From an uncultured Exiguobacterium sp. (GTDB lineage: Bacteria; Bacillota; Bacilli; Exiguobacteriales; Exiguobacteriaceae), in the NCBI GenBank assembly GCA_913775715.1, contig CAJYMC010000005.1:62001-126000 (forward strand): 64,000 bases of DNA, read 5' to 3'. The notes beneath the pieces were generated by a model. The model saw only the letters and a list, made by a program, of their open reading frames with translations. It ran no database searches and was not told where the DNA came from. Below are positions 17,754 through 26,156 of the stretch, one piece after another; within the stretch, counting starts at the first letter, position 1, and the number at the start of each line of letters is the position of its first letter. A program made the translations under genes and the position numbers.

Positions 17754-17782
17754 ATCTTAACTTATCTATATAAGTTGGTCAA
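17754..17782 (-). promoter_or_regulatory. Sigma-A promoter of treP-treC
   Basis: On the minus strand TTGACC (17782-17777), a 17-base spacer and TAAGAT (17759-17754). The spacer is filled by the proximal TreR operator. Confidence 0.7.
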
Positions 17783-17801
17783 TAACTTATATAGATAAGT
17801 T
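17759..17801. promoter_or_regulatory. Twin TreR operators
   Basis: Two 18-bp palindromic sites, AACTTATCTATATAAGTT at 17759-17776 and AACTTATATAGATAAGTT at 17784-17801, are exact reverse complements of each other with start points 25 bp apart. One fills the spacer of the treP promoter and the other abuts its -35, so a bound GntR-family repressor would block RNA polymerase. TreR as the ligand is inferred from gene context. Confidence 0.8.
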
Positions 17802-17805
17802 GGAA

Positions 17806-17842
17806 AAGAATGAAAAAGAGAGAATCCGTCATCTACGGATTC
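17806..17842 (-). terminator. Terminator of treR
   Basis: On the minus strand GAATCCGT-AGATG-ACGGATTC forms a hairpin followed by TCTCTTTTTCATTCTTTT. It separates treR from the treP promoter region, so treR is its own transcription unit. Confidence 0.8.
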
Positions 17843-17862
17843 CCTCATCTTGTAGCCTATAT

Positions 17863-18570
17863 TCAACGACGCGCGATATCAGTGAATTGAAATTTATCGA
17901 GACGGTGACGTGATTCCGTCCGCTCGAAGTGTTGTCCTTCATAGAAATACGTATCGTTCGTAACGACGATGACGTGTGTCATATCGTGAAGGTCGAGTCG
18001 TTCTTGGTCTTCGCGTGTCGCAGGACGGGCTTCGATTTTTCGTTTCGCATAGCTGATCTGCCGTCCGAGTGTCTCTTCGATGTACTGATAGATCGACCCT
18101 TGAGCAATATCAATAGTCAGTCCGGGCACGAGTGCGGTCACGAAGTGATTGACGTCACGAATGACGCGCTCACCATCAATCTGGCGAATGCGCTCGATAC
18201 GGGTCACGTCCGTTCCTTGTGCCACATGCAATAATGAAGCGAGCTCAGAAGAGGCGGGGAGCACTTCGCACGATATCACATCGGTCTCGACGATATGTCG
18301 TCCCATTCGACGGTGTGCCTCAGAAAAGCTGACGATACCGTTGAATTGAAACTCAATCGCTTCCTGTGACAGGACGAAGACACCTTTGCCTTGATGTTTA
18401 CGAACGAAGCCTTTCTCTTGCAGGGCATCGATTGCTTTTCGGACCGTTCCGCGGCTTGCTTCGAACTCCTGCATCAGCTCCGTTTCCGACGGTAACTTCG
18501 TCTCGGCAGGTAATGTCCCTTCCTGAATGCGTTGCGCGAGTTGATGATAAATCTGTACATATTTCGGCAT
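17863..18570 (-). CDS. treR: Trehalose operon repressor, GntR family
   Basis: Transcription factor of 235 residues. The N-terminal wHTH (about 5-70) starts PKYVQIYHQLAQRIQEG and has LPSETELMQEFEASRGTVRKAIDALQEKGF. The C-terminal UTRA effector domain (about 90-230) is shown by GIVSFSEAHRRMGR, VTRIERIRQIDGERVI and FERTESRHRLDKF. Known TreR proteins bind trehalose-6-phosphate, which releases them from DNA. ATG at 18570 has AAAGGA nine bases upstream; the ATG at 18588 lies before that site. It has its own promoter and terminator. Confidence 0.95.
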   Translation of the reverse strand: MPKYVQIYHQLAQRIQEGTLPAETKLPSETELMQEFEASRGTVRKAIDALQEKGFVRKHQGKGVFVLSQEAIEFQFNGIVSFSEAHRRMGRHIVETDVISCEVLPASSELASLLHVAQGTDVTRIERIRQIDGERVIRDVNHFVTALVPGLTIDIAQGSIYQYIEETLGRQISYAKRKIEARPATREDQERLDLHDMTHVIVVTNDTYFYEGQHFERTESRHRLDKFQFTDIARR

Positions 18571-18603
18571 GAAATCCGTCCTTTGCATTCAAATAGTACA
18601 TTT

Positions 18604-18633
18604 AGTGTAGCACGGAACGAATACAGGCATCAA
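18604..18633 (-). promoter_or_regulatory. Promoter of treR
   Basis: On the minus strand TTGATG (18633-18628), 18 bases, then TACACT (18609-18604), about 34 bp upstream of the treR ATG. Confidence 0.55.
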
Positions 18634-18680
18634 AATAGCTCCACCTATGATCGGGGAACGACCCGAAAAACAGGTGGAGC
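18632..18680 (-). terminator. Terminator of the phoA-lipoprotein operon
   Basis: GCTCCACCT and AGGTGGAGC (18638-18646, 18672-18680) form a nine-pair stem around a smaller inner hairpin, followed on the minus strand by TATTTTG. The poly-T region overlaps the treR -35. Confidence 0.7.
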
Positions 18681-18699
18681 GTAGAATCGTGAATGATCG

Positions 18700-19347
18700 T
18701 TAACGAAGAAATGTCGAATACGTCGTTCCCTTTTTAAGGACATCCTGTTTTTCATCGAGTACGTCACTCGTCAAGAGTTCGATTGACTTGACTGGACGTT
18801 CCAAGATGAAGCCAAAGTTACCACTGCGAGTTTCAGACGGAGCATAGGTCTTCGCCAGTGACTCGAGGTAAACATCGTCTTCGAGTGTCTTTTCCGCTTC
18901 GCCATTCAGTTTGAAGTGGGCGACGGGATTGAACGTGACCGGTGTGTCACTGGTGTTCGTAATCGTGACGCGTGTCTTGATCAGATCAAAGAACTCCTCA
19001 TGCGTAAAACCATGGAAGAAGTCAATCATGCCATAGCTTGGACGCGCATGAAAGACTTTGATCTCTTCGATCGTCATTTCGATCGGACCAATCTTCCGCG
19101 TTTCGTTTACGGGTTTGAATTGTTTTAGCGTCAGGTCGCCCTTGTCATCCGTCACGGTCTGATTGATTTTCGTCAGCCGACGGTCGTCTGGAAGTTGTGG
19201 GTTCGGAACATAGGCGCTCGTTTTCTCAAGCGATACCGGCTGCTCCTGTTTCGCAGACGGAGATTCGGTTAGTGTATCTTGCGATGTCGAAGTGCCACAA
19301 CCAGCAAGCACCGTCCCGAGCATCAAAGTAGCAAGTATCTGTTTCAT
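18700..19347 (-). CDS. Lipoprotein with DUF4352/DUF5068-like Ig-type domain
   Basis: Exported lipoprotein of 215 residues with signal peptide and lipobox VLAGC. After a Ser/Thr/Pro-rich linker, the mature part (about 65-210) has the pattern GPIEMTIEEIKVFHARP, VRVTITNTSDTPVTFNPVAHFKLNGE and GNFGFILERP, which fits Ig-like telokin-type domains such as DUF4352 or DUF5068. The exact family was not searched. It starts 11 bp after the phoA stop with ribosome binding site AAGGAG, so it is co-transcribed with phoA and probably under PhoP control. A role in phosphate limitation is only an inference from this linkage. Confidence 0.8.
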   Translation of the reverse strand: MKQILATLMLGTVLAGCGTSTSQDTLTESPSAKQEQPVSLEKTSAYVPNPQLPDDRRLTKINQTVTDDKGDLTLKQFKPVNETRKIGPIEMTIEEIKVFHARPSYGMIDFFHGFTHEEFFDLIKTRVTITNTSDTPVTFNPVAHFKLNGEAEKTLEDDVYLESLAKTYAPSETRSGNFGFILERPVKSIELLTSDVLDEKQDVLKKGTTYSTFLR

Positions 19348-19358
19348 GAGACGTCTCC

Positions 19359-20717
19359 TTATTTCTTCGACTTCAAGAGATCAAAGATGATTTTGGCATG
19401 ATCCGTGTTATCAACTTGACCAGCGAATCGTTCTTTCGCAGGTCCAAACGCATAGACGGGTACGTCTTCACCCGTATGACCACCTGTCGTCCAGCCCGTA
19501 TGCGAGCGTTCGTTGAAAATTTCTTCGATGGCATTATCGATGTCGAGTAATGTCTTCGATTCAGCTGCACGGGAAACACTGTCGATTTCTTGATCCGTCA
19601 AAGCGAGCTTGTCTTGGTCGATGTATGTCGTTAATGTTTTTCGTACATCCGCACCATCGACGATTTGCTGCGCCATGAAGTCAGGTGTCTTCTTCGCTGC
19701 TTTGATCGGTTCAGCGAACCAGTTGTAGATGCCATCCGCACCGATTGAGTAACCGCCAGTCGAGTGGTCGGCTGTTGCGACGACGAGCGTATGTTTATCC
19801 TTCTTCGCGAAAGCAATCGCAGCTTTGAAAGCCCGTTCGAAGTCTTCCATCTCACTCATCGCACCAACGATGTCGTTGTCGTGACCCGCCCAGTCGATTT
19901 GACTGCCTTCGACCATTAGGAAGAAGCCTTTTTTATTCGAGTCGAGTCGTTTGATCGCGGCATTCGTCATTTGAGCAAGTGACGGAACAGAATTCTCACG
20001 ATCGATTCGTTTTGGCAATCCACCGTCCGCGAACAATCCGAGGACTTGTTTATTTTTATCCTTTTGTAACTGATCGAGGTCGGTGACGTAGCTATAGCCA
20101 TCTTTCTCGAACGCTTTCGTCAAGTCGACATCCGGACGGACGAAGTTCGATTTCCCGCCCCCGAGCATAACATCGATCTTATGTTTGCCGTTTACACGTT
20201 CTTTGAAATAGTCGTCTGCGATCGCGTTCATGTTTTTACGACTTTCGTCATGAGCACCGAATGAGGCAGGTGTCGCATGCGTGATTTCTGATGTTGCGAC
20301 GAGTCCTGTTGACTTGCCGCGTTCTTTCGCCGCTTCGAGCACGGTCTTGACTTCCGATTTATCGTTATCGACAGCAATCGCTGCATTGTACGTCTTCACA
20401 CCGGACGACATCGCTGTCGCGGCAGAGGCGGAATCGGTGATGTTCTCCTTCGCATCTTCCGGATACGTCATCTGTTGACCGACGAGATAGGGATCAAAGG
20501 CTGTTTTTTCAGCCGTCATCGTAGAGGGATCGTTCTTTAAGTAACGGTGTGCGGACGTGTACGAGACACCCATTCCGTCACCGATCAGGAAGATGACGTT
20601 TCGGATCTCTGGTGACTTCGTATGTTTGGTTTTTGCTTCGGCGTCAGGCAGCGAAAACATCGTACTGAGGGAAAGCGTTGATAAGGCGAAAATCGGGATC
20701 AGACGTTTCAGTTTCAT
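19359..20717 (-). CDS. phoA: Alkaline phosphatase, secreted
   Basis: Secreted metal-dependent phosphomonoesterase (452 residues) that frees inorganic phosphate from organic esters. A Sec signal peptide ends near SLPDAEA. Active-site elements are IFLIGDGMGVSY (metal), TDSASAATAMSSGVKTYN with the serine nucleophile, THATPASFGAHDESR, EGSQIDWAGHDND, ATADHSTGG and TTGGHTGEDVPVYAFGP, which together supply the two zinc and one magnesium sites. It resembles B. subtilis PhoA/PhoB. The ribosome binding site is GGAGGAATTTTT-ATG. Upstream lies an array of TTCACA-like repeats at 11-bp spacing, a Pho box. Confidence 0.96.
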   Translation of the reverse strand: MKLKRLIPIFALSTLSLSTMFSLPDAEAKTKHTKSPEIRNVIFLIGDGMGVSYTSAHRYLKNDPSTMTAEKTAFDPYLVGQQMTYPEDAKENITDSASAATAMSSGVKTYNAAIAVDNDKSEVKTVLEAAKERGKSTGLVATSEITHATPASFGAHDESRKNMNAIADDYFKERVNGKHKIDVMLGGGKSNFVRPDVDLTKAFEKDGYSYVTDLDQLQKDKNKQVLGLFADGGLPKRIDRENSVPSLAQMTNAAIKRLDSNKKGFFLMVEGSQIDWAGHDNDIVGAMSEMEDFERAFKAAIAFAKKDKHTLVVATADHSTGGYSIGADGIYNWFAEPIKAAKKTPDFMAQQIVDGADVRKTLTTYIDQDKLALTDQEIDSVSRAAESKTLLDIDNAIEEIFNERSHTGWTTGGHTGEDVPVYAFGPAKERFAGQVDNTDHAKIIFDLLKSKK

Positions 20718-20785
20718 AAAAATTCCTCCTCGAAAGATGATGGGTTATGGCGATACGACCTACAAAATCAACCTTACGGAGGAAA

Positions 20786-20834
20786 TGTGAAATTCATATG
20801 GACCATTTGTAAAGCTTTATGAAGAATGGGTGAA
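20786..20834 (-). promoter_or_regulatory. Pho box (PhoP-binding repeats) upstream of phoA
   Basis: Reading the minus strand from 20834: TTCACC, TTCATA, TTTACA, TCCATA, TTCACA, starting at offsets 0, 11, 21, 32 and 43. Hexamers near TTAACA/TTCACA spaced by about 5 bp are the B. subtilis PhoP signature. The array ends about 70 bp upstream of the phoA ATG. Confidence 0.7.
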
Positions 20835-20837
20835 TTC

Positions 20838-20870
20838 AAAAAATCCCTTCTGAAGCACATCTCAGAAGGG
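20838..20870 (-). terminator. Terminator of the GntR-ABC operon
   Basis: CCCTTCTGA at 20845-20853 pairs with TCAGAAGGG at 20862-20870. On the minus strand it is followed by ATTTTTT, just after the permease stop and just before the phoA Pho box. Confidence 0.9.
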
Positions 20871-20885
20871 ACCGTATCGTATACG

Positions 20886-21860
20886 TCAGCGACGCCATCC
20901 GATCATGCGGCGATAAGAGCTGAAGGTTGGCCAAGCAAGAATCGCAATCGCGAGCCAGTACAGGAACTGGTTCTCAGACGAAATCAATCCAATGATACCG
21001 GCAAGCAGGATCGTCGTATAAATCGAGAAGGTGATGATCAATGCCGGATGTAGTTTCGGGAAAATCGTGAAACGACCGAGTCGTTCGTTAGCTGCTCGGA
21101 CATATAAGCGACTACCGAAAAAGAGTAAGGCGATCGTCAAAGCTAAGCAGAACAAGATAGGATACGTCAGATTCAGATCGACATTGTTTTCGAAAAAGAG
21201 TGCGAAGGGTGTCGTGATCGTCATGAGAAAACTGGTTGGCTTATCTAACTCCTCATAGGTCACACCGAAGCCGAGTTGACCGATGGCATAGATGCTGAAA
21301 TACGTGAAGTAGTTCAAGAATAAGAAGAACGTCCCGAGCAATAGCTGACCGATGATGTCACCAGCAATCGTTCCGGCGAATAGGAAGATCGTCAGGATTG
21401 TCACATCAAATAGAAGGAAAAGACCAAAATCTTGGAAGAGTGACGACCACGTGACGTAATCAAACGGATTGATGCCAAATGATTGCAGTAATAACCAACT
21501 AGCAAAAAAGCCGATGATCGGGAACACGATCAATGTCACGACACCAATTGCCCATTTAATCCAGAATAACCAGACCTTCGGGAATGGGAGTGCATGCAAG
21601 ATCAGACTACGACCACTTCCACGCTCAGAACCGAGCATCAGAATCGCAAAGACGGCAATCAGGATCGCTGCAAATCCGGCGAAAAAGGGACTGACGAGTA
21701 CAGTGTTAATTAAATCAGGTTGCTGAGACGCATCGTATTTCTCGAACTCATTGATGACGGTATAACTACCGAATCCATAACTGAAGATCGCGAGTAGAAT
21801 GAAACAGGCGAGCGGCCAGATGCCTTGTTTGATATGATAACGGATCAATTGCTTAACCAT
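20886..21860 (-). CDS. ABC transporter permease (Ytr-type)
   Basis: Membrane protein of 324 residues with about six to seven transmembrane helices, for example PLACFILLAIFSYGFGSYTV (residues about 15-35), AILIAVFAILML, and LAGIIGLISS near the C-terminus. A charged loop GSERGSGRSLILHALP follows the second helix, as in ABC-2 type permeases. No catalytic motif is expected. ATG at 21860 has GGAGGG at eight bases and lies inside the 3' end of the ATPase gene. As third gene of a GntR-ATPase-permease operon it is the membrane partner of the ATPase. The substrate is unknown; the related YtrA-F system responds to cell-wall antibiotics. Confidence 0.88.
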   Translation of the reverse strand: MVKQLIRYHIKQGIWPLACFILLAIFSYGFGSYTVINEFEKYDASQQPDLINTVLVSPFFAGFAAILIAVFAILMLGSERGSGRSLILHALPFPKVWLFWIKWAIGVVTLIVFPIIGFFASWLLLQSFGINPFDYVTWSSLFQDFGLFLLFDVTILTIFLFAGTIAGDIIGQLLLGTFFLFLNYFTYFSIYAIGQLGFGVTYEELDKPTSFLMTITTPFALFFENNVDLNLTYPILFCLALTIALLFFGSRLYVRAANERLGRFTIFPKLHPALIITFSIYTTILLAGIIGLISSENQFLYWLAIAILAWPTFSSYRRMIGWRR

Positions 21861-22719
21861 GTCGTTTCCCTCCAAATGTCCCTAAGAAGTAATCTTCCAT
21901 CTGCACCGGCAAAGCATCCTTTAACAAGGGGTTTGTCGTTTCGAGATACTGTGCACCTGCATCGGATAAGACAAGCAATGTCACGACTCGACCGGTTTGG
22001 GATAAGATGTGAAGATCGGCGTGTGCCAGTTCCGGAACGTCCTCATAGACGACTTGCCATTTTTGCATACTGGCTTTAGCATCGTCGAGCGCCTTCGGTT
22101 CGCGGACGAGATGTTTTTCAATCGTCATGACGCGGTCGGCAAGGGAATCGAGTTCTTCGAGTTGATGCGAAGCAATCAGAACGGCAGTCTGGCGCTCCGC
22201 CAGTAACGAGACGAGTTGTTTCAGATAATCGCGTTTGTTGATCCGGTCAAGTCCATCAGTCGGTTCATCGAGCAAGAGGACGGGAGCATTCGTTGCAAAC
22301 GCGAGTTGAAGAAGGAACAATTGGGCTTGTCCCTTTGATAGAGAAGTGACGCGACGACCACGATCGAGATTCGATGACCGACAGTAGTTTTCGATATACG
22401 TCTTTTCGAAATTCGGATAGAACGCATTATAGAAGTTGATCAATTCACCAAGTGTCATTTGGCGATAGACAGAGACGGAGTCCGGAACGAGGAAGAGGTG
22501 CTTCCGCGTTTGCGGGACATGGTGAATGGATTCATTGTTCCATTCGACCTTTCCGCGTGTCGGCTCAAGAGCACCGACGAGTGTTTTGAGTAACGTCGTT
22601 TTTCCAGCACCATTACGACCGATCAAGGCAGTGATCGTTCCTGCCGGTAGGGTGAAGGATGCATTTTCATAAATCATGGTACGGTCAATTTGTTTCGTTA
22701 GATGAGAAACGGTCAACAT
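21853..22719 (-). CDS. ABC transporter ATP-binding protein (YtrB-like)
   Basis: ATPase of 288 residues. Walker A is LIGRNGAGKTTLLKTLVG near residue 33, the Q-loop region VPDSVSVY, the signature SLSKGQAQLFLLQLA, Walker B PVLLLDEPTDGLD and the H-loop IASHQLEEL. The signature reads LSKGQ rather than LSGGQ, as often in YtrB-type proteins. The C-terminal 80 residues after the NBD are an accessory domain. It overlaps the GntR gene by 7 bp and the permease by 8 bp, so the operon is translationally coupled. Confidence 0.92.
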   Translation of the reverse strand: MLTVSHLTKQIDRTMIYENASFTLPAGTITALIGRNGAGKTTLLKTLVGALEPTRGKVEWNNESIHHVPQTRKHLFLVPDSVSVYRQMTLGELINFYNAFYPNFEKTYIENYCRSSNLDRGRRVTSLSKGQAQLFLLQLAFATNAPVLLLDEPTDGLDRINKRDYLKQLVSLLAERQTAVLIASHQLEELDSLADRVMTIEKHLVREPKALDDAKASMQKWQVVYEDVPELAHADLHILSQTGRVVTLLVLSDAGAQYLETTNPLLKDALPVQMEDYFLGTFGGKRHG

Positions 22720-23081
22720 GAGGAATCCTCCCTTATGTGTAAGATGAGTTGATAAAGTTCTTCGTTTGAGATTGAGAGTTCGTCAGCGACGGAACAAAGG
22801 CGGATGAGTGGATCTTGAATAGCGGCTTGTTTGACTTCATGAAGTGGAATGTCTGAGATGAAGGAGCCTTTGCCGCGCATCGTGACGATGAAGTTGCGGC
22901 TCTCGAGTTCCTGATAGGCGCGGGAGACAGTGTTCGGATTGACAAGGAGTGTACCGGCAAGTTCACGGACGGATGGCATCTGTTCGCCAGAGCGGAGTAG
23001 ACCACGGGCAATCGAGCGGATGATTTGCATGACTAACTGTTCATAAATCGGCAAGGGATTTTTCGGATCGACGGTGAACAT
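22713..23081 (-). CDS. GntR family repressor, YtrA subfamily
   Basis: Short regulator of 122 residues: wHTH (about 8-75) starting NPLPIYEQLVMQIIRSIARGLL, with MPSVRELAGTLLVNPNTVSRAYQELESRNFI, and a short helical tail (about 80-120) instead of a large effector domain, as typical for YtrA. Such proteins auto-repress an operon with ABC transporter genes and are released on envelope stress. AAGGAGGTG precedes the ATG. The gene is first in the operon, directly behind a perfect sigma-A promoter and a 23-bp palindrome, which should be its own operator. Confidence 0.92.
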   Translation of the reverse strand: MFTVDPKNPLPIYEQLVMQIIRSIARGLLRSGEQMPSVRELAGTLLVNPNTVSRAYQELESRNFIVTMRGKGSFISDIPLHEVKQAAIQDPLIRLCSVADELSISNEELYQLILHIREDSSC

Positions 23082-23097
23082 TTCTTCACCTCCTTAA

Positions 23098-23120
23098 GTG
23101 TACTAATTCAATTAATACAC
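23098..23120. promoter_or_regulatory. YtrA-type operator
   Basis: GTGTA-CTAATT-C-AATTAA-TACAC is a palindrome of 23 bp with one mismatched pair. The ends match the AGTGTA-N13-TACACT operator known for B. subtilis YtrA. It covers the expected transcription start just downstream of the -10. Confidence 0.8.
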
Positions 23121-23122
23121 CA

Positions 23123-23151
23123 ATTATAGGAATTTAGAAACGCTCTGTCAA
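23123..23151 (-). promoter_or_regulatory. Perfect sigma-A promoter of the GntR-ABC operon
   Basis: On the minus strand TTGACA (23151-23146), exactly 17 bases, TATAAT (23128-23123). Both hexamers and the spacing equal the consensus, implying very strong transcription when the adjacent operator is free. Confidence 0.85.
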
Positions 23152-23194
23152 TGTTTCTTTTCAGGAAGAGCGCTACGCCTTCTCTTAAAATATT

Positions 23195-23203
23195 TGCTAT
23201 ACT
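23195..23203 (+). promoter_or_regulatory. Extended -10 promoter of prfA
   Basis: TGC-TATACT fits the extended -10 pattern TG-N-TATAAT, about 35 bp upstream of the prfA ATG. No good -35 is seen. Confidence 0.5.
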
Positions 23204-23237
23204 GACGACAGAAGAATCGCCAGGAAGGATGACCGAG

Positions 23238-24296
23238 ATGTTGGATCGATTGAGTGCCTTAGAGGACCGTTATGAAAAACTGAATGATATGTTGGCTGAT
23301 CCAGCCATCATTAATGATACGAATCAATTACGCGAGGTCTCAAAGGAGCAGTCGCAACTTGCCCCGACCGTCGAGACGTACCGCATCTACCGCGAGAAGA
23401 TGGAAGCCTATCAAGAGGCGCGCCAGATGTTGACGGATCCTGAGATGCGTGACCTTGCGAAGGAAGAAGTCGCGATGCTTGAACCGGAGATCAAAGAGCT
23501 CGAAGCGAAGCTGAAAGCGTTACTGTTACCGAAGGATCCAAACGATGACAAGAACGTTATCGTCGAGATTCGTGGTGCGGCAGGGGGAGACGAGGCAGCT
23601 TTATTTGCAGGTGACCTGTTCAAGATGTACTCAAAGTTTGCTGAGAAACAGAACTGGAAGATTGAGATCATCGATGCGAGCTACACGGAACTGGGCGGTT
23701 ATAAGGAAATCATCTTCATCGTCAAGGGAACGGGTGCGTATTCGAAGTTGAAATACGAGAACGGGGCACACCGCGTCCAACGCGTTCCGTCAACGGAGTC
23801 CGGTGGACGGATTCATACATCGACTGCAACGGTTGCCGTGTTACCGGAAGCAGAAGACGTTGAAGTTGAAATACACGATAAGGATGTCCGAGTCGACACG
23901 TTCACGTCGAGTGGACCAGGTGGACAGTCCGTCAATACGACACAGTCCGCTGTCCGCGTCACGCACGTGCCAACGGGGATCGTCGCCAGCTGTCAGGACG
24001 AGAAGTCGCAAATCAAGAATAAGGAAAAAGCGATGAAGGTCTTGCGCGCGCGTGTTTACGATAAGATTCAACGCGAACAGCAAGCGGAATATGATGAAAA
24101 ACGGAAGTCGGCTGTCGGTACAGGTGACCGTTCAGAACGGATTCGGACGTATAATTTCGCCCAAAACCGGGTGACGGATCACCGGATCGGCTTGACGATT
24201 CAGAAGCTTGACCGAATCTTGCAAGGTGAGATGGATGAAGTCATCGATACGCTCGTCATGGAGTACCAAGCACGGGCATCGGAGGCGGCAAACTGA
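23238..24296 (+). CDS. prfA: Peptide chain release factor 1
   Basis: Terminates translation at UAA and UAG. The 352-residue protein has the PxT-type codon-recognition tripeptide in [14 protein letters not shown] and the GGQ peptidyl-hydrolysis motif in [18 protein letters not shown], plus the RF1 family stretch [21 protein letters not shown] at 23238 has AGGAAGG nine bases upstream. The frame is open from 23151, but earlier starts (such as ATG 23229) overlap the ribosome binding site. It starts the prfA-prmC-ywlC-ywlE-rpiB-ywlG block and shares one base with the prmC start. Confidence 0.97.
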   Translation: MLDRLSALEDRYEKLNDMLADPAIINDTNQLREVSKEQSQLAPTVETYRIYREKMEAYQEARQMLTDPEMRDLAKEEVAMLEPEIKELEAKLKALLLPKDPNDDKNVIVEIRGAAGGDEAALFAGDLFKMYSKFAEKQNWKIEIIDASYTELGGYKEIIFIVKGTGAYSKLKYENGAHRVQRVPSTESGGRIHTSTATVAVLPEAEDVEVEIHDKDVRVDTFTSSGPGGQSVNTTQSAVRVTHVPTGIVASCQDEKSQIKNKEKAMKVLRARVYDKIQREQQAEYDEKRKSAVGTGDRSERIRTYNFAQNRVTDHRIGLTIQKLDRILQGEMDEVIDTLVMEYQARASEAAN

Positions 24297-25144
24297 TGCG
24301 GATCGCAAAACGTCTAAATGAGGCAAAAACGATGATGGAACAAGCAGGACGCGAGGGTTCGAGTGCCGAATGGTTACTCATGCACGTCTTAGAAGTCGAC
24401 CGGACAGGGCTCCTTGTCCGCTTGTCCGATGAATTGACGCCGGAGCAGAATTTACGGTTCAGTGAATACTTACTTGCCCATGTCCACGGCGTGCCCGTTC
24501 AACATTTAATCGGCTATCAGCCGTTTTACGGACGAGACTTTAGCGTCACACCGGATGTTTTGATTCCACGACCGGAAACAGAAGAGTTGATCGTCTTCGT
24601 AACGGAACGTCTCAAACACGAGACGTTCACGGCGGGACAGATCGTCGACATCGGGACCGGTAGTGGGGCGATTGGAATCACGCTCGCCCTCGAACTCGAG
24701 CAACCGGTCACGACCGTCGATATTTCACCAGCTGCAATCGCGGTCGCGAAGCAAAATCAAGCAGCGCTTGGTGGAGACGTGACGTTCCTTGAAGGAGATT
24801 TACTCGCACCGCTCGCGGACGATTCCGTCCGGGTGCTTGTTTCGAACCCTCCTTATATCGAGGAAGAAGAATTACTCAGTGAAGTCGTGTTCGATCATGA
24901 ACCGCATCTCGCCCTGTTTGGCGGAAAAGACGGTCTCGTCTTTTACCGACGTCTCGTCGAGGAGAGTGGACGGGTCCTACGCGACGATTACCGACTGATT
25001 GCGTTTGAAATTGGACACAATCAAGGACCAGAAGTGCAAATGATGTTAAAAGAACGTTATCCAAATGCGGAAACGGGTATTTTAAAAGATATAAACGGTA
25101 AAGACCGTATCGTGTATGCGGAACGAAAGGATTGTACAGCGTGA
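24296..25144 (+). CDS. prmC: Release factor glutamine methyltransferase
   Basis: Methylates the glutamine of the GGQ motif in RF1 and RF2 using SAM. The 282-residue enzyme has an N-terminal helical domain (about 1-80) and a Rossmann methyltransferase domain with motif I VDIGTGSGAIGI near residue 121 and the catalytic NPPY (SNPPYI) near residue 182. The stop codon of prfA overlaps its ATG, and its own stop overlaps the GTG of ywlC. Substrate and enzyme genes are thus translationally coupled. Confidence 0.97.
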   Translation: MRIAKRLNEAKTMMEQAGREGSSAEWLLMHVLEVDRTGLLVRLSDELTPEQNLRFSEYLLAHVHGVPVQHLIGYQPFYGRDFSVTPDVLIPRPETEELIVFVTERLKHETFTAGQIVDIGTGSGAIGITLALELEQPVTTVDISPAAIAVAKQNQAALGGDVTFLEGDLLAPLADDSVRVLVSNPPYIEEEELLSEVVFDHEPHLALFGGKDGLVFYRRLVEESGRVLRDDYRLIAFEIGHNQGPEVQMMLKERYPNAETGILKDINGKDRIVYAERKDCTA

Positions 25145-26139
25145 AGACGGAAATGATTGACTTACAGACGATGGATGAAGCAGTTCGGTTATTGCAGGAA
25201 GGAGAGGTCGTGGCGATGCCGACCGAGACCGTTTATGGTCTCGCAGGGGACGCAACGAACGAAGCGGCTGTTCGGCGAATCTTCGCCGCGAAGGGTCGAC
25301 CTTCCGACAATCCACTGATTGTCCATGTCGCATCCGTAGAACAGGCACATCAGTTCGTCACGCACATTCCAGATGTCGCGGCACGTTTGATGGAGGCGTT
25401 CTGGCCAGGAGCCTTGACGATCATCCTCGAATCGAACGGCACCGCATCCACACTCGTCACAGCAGGACTAGATACGATCGGATTACGGATGCCAGACCAT
25501 CCGCTCGCGCTTCAATTAATTGAAGCGACAGGGCTGGGTCTCGCAGCACCGAGTGCCAACCGTTCCGGAAAACCTTCACCGACGTCATCTGCGCACGTCG
25601 CATATGACCTCTCGGGACGCATCGCTGCGATCGTCGATGGAGGGGAAACGGGCATCGGGGTCGAATCGACTGTCATCGATTGTACGATGACGCCACCGGC
25701 GATTTTACGACCGGGCGGCGTGACACGTGAACAAATCGAGTCGGTCATCGGTCCTGTCACACTCGATCCTGCTTTATCGATGAAAGATGCTACACCGAAG
25801 GCACCCGGGATGAAATATACCCACTATGCGCCGGAAGCGACACTGTCCGTCGTCGAAGGGGATCTTTCATTCTTACAGCAACTCATCGATGATGCACGAC
25901 AAACCGGACACAAGACGGGCGTTCTCCTGTTCGATGGGGAGGATGTCGACGCAGATGTTCGTTGCTCCCTTGGTAATTCGATGGAGACGGCGGCACAACG
26001 TCTTTACGATTGTTTACGGCGATTTGATCAGACGACGGTGGATCAGATTTTTGTACGAGACCTATCAGAAGAAGGGGTGGGGCTTGCGGTCCGCAACCGC
26101 CTCCATAAAGCAGCAGGTGGTCGGGTCATTCGCCCTTGA
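25141..26139 (+). CDS. tsaC: L-threonylcarbamoyladenylate synthase, Sua5 type
   Basis: Makes threonylcarbamoyl-AMP from threonine, bicarbonate and ATP for the t6A37 modification of tRNAs (ywlC in B. subtilis). The YrdC domain (about 10-205) has PTETVYGLAGDATNEAAVRRIFAAKGRP and the KRP-type ATP site SANRSGKPSPTSS. A C-terminal Sua5 domain (about 225-332) makes the length of 332 residues, as in YwlC. GTG at 25141 has AAAGGA nine bases upstream and overlaps the prmC stop; ATG at 25153 would be a slightly shorter alternative. In B. subtilis spoIIR lies before this gene; here it is missing. Confidence 0.95.
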   Translation: MKTEMIDLQTMDEAVRLLQEGEVVAMPTETVYGLAGDATNEAAVRRIFAAKGRPSDNPLIVHVASVEQAHQFVTHIPDVAARLMEAFWPGALTIILESNGTASTLVTAGLDTIGLRMPDHPLALQLIEATGLGLAAPSANRSGKPSPTSSAHVAYDLSGRIAAIVDGGETGIGVESTVIDCTMTPPAILRPGGVTREQIESVIGPVTLDPALSMKDATPKAPGMKYTHYAPEATLSVVEGDLSFLQQLIDDARQTGHKTGVLLFDGEDVDADVRCSLGNSMETAAQRLYDCLRRFDQTTVDQIFVRDLSEEGVGLAVRNRLHKAAGGRVIRP

Positions 26140-26156
26140 AGAAGGAGGATACGGAG

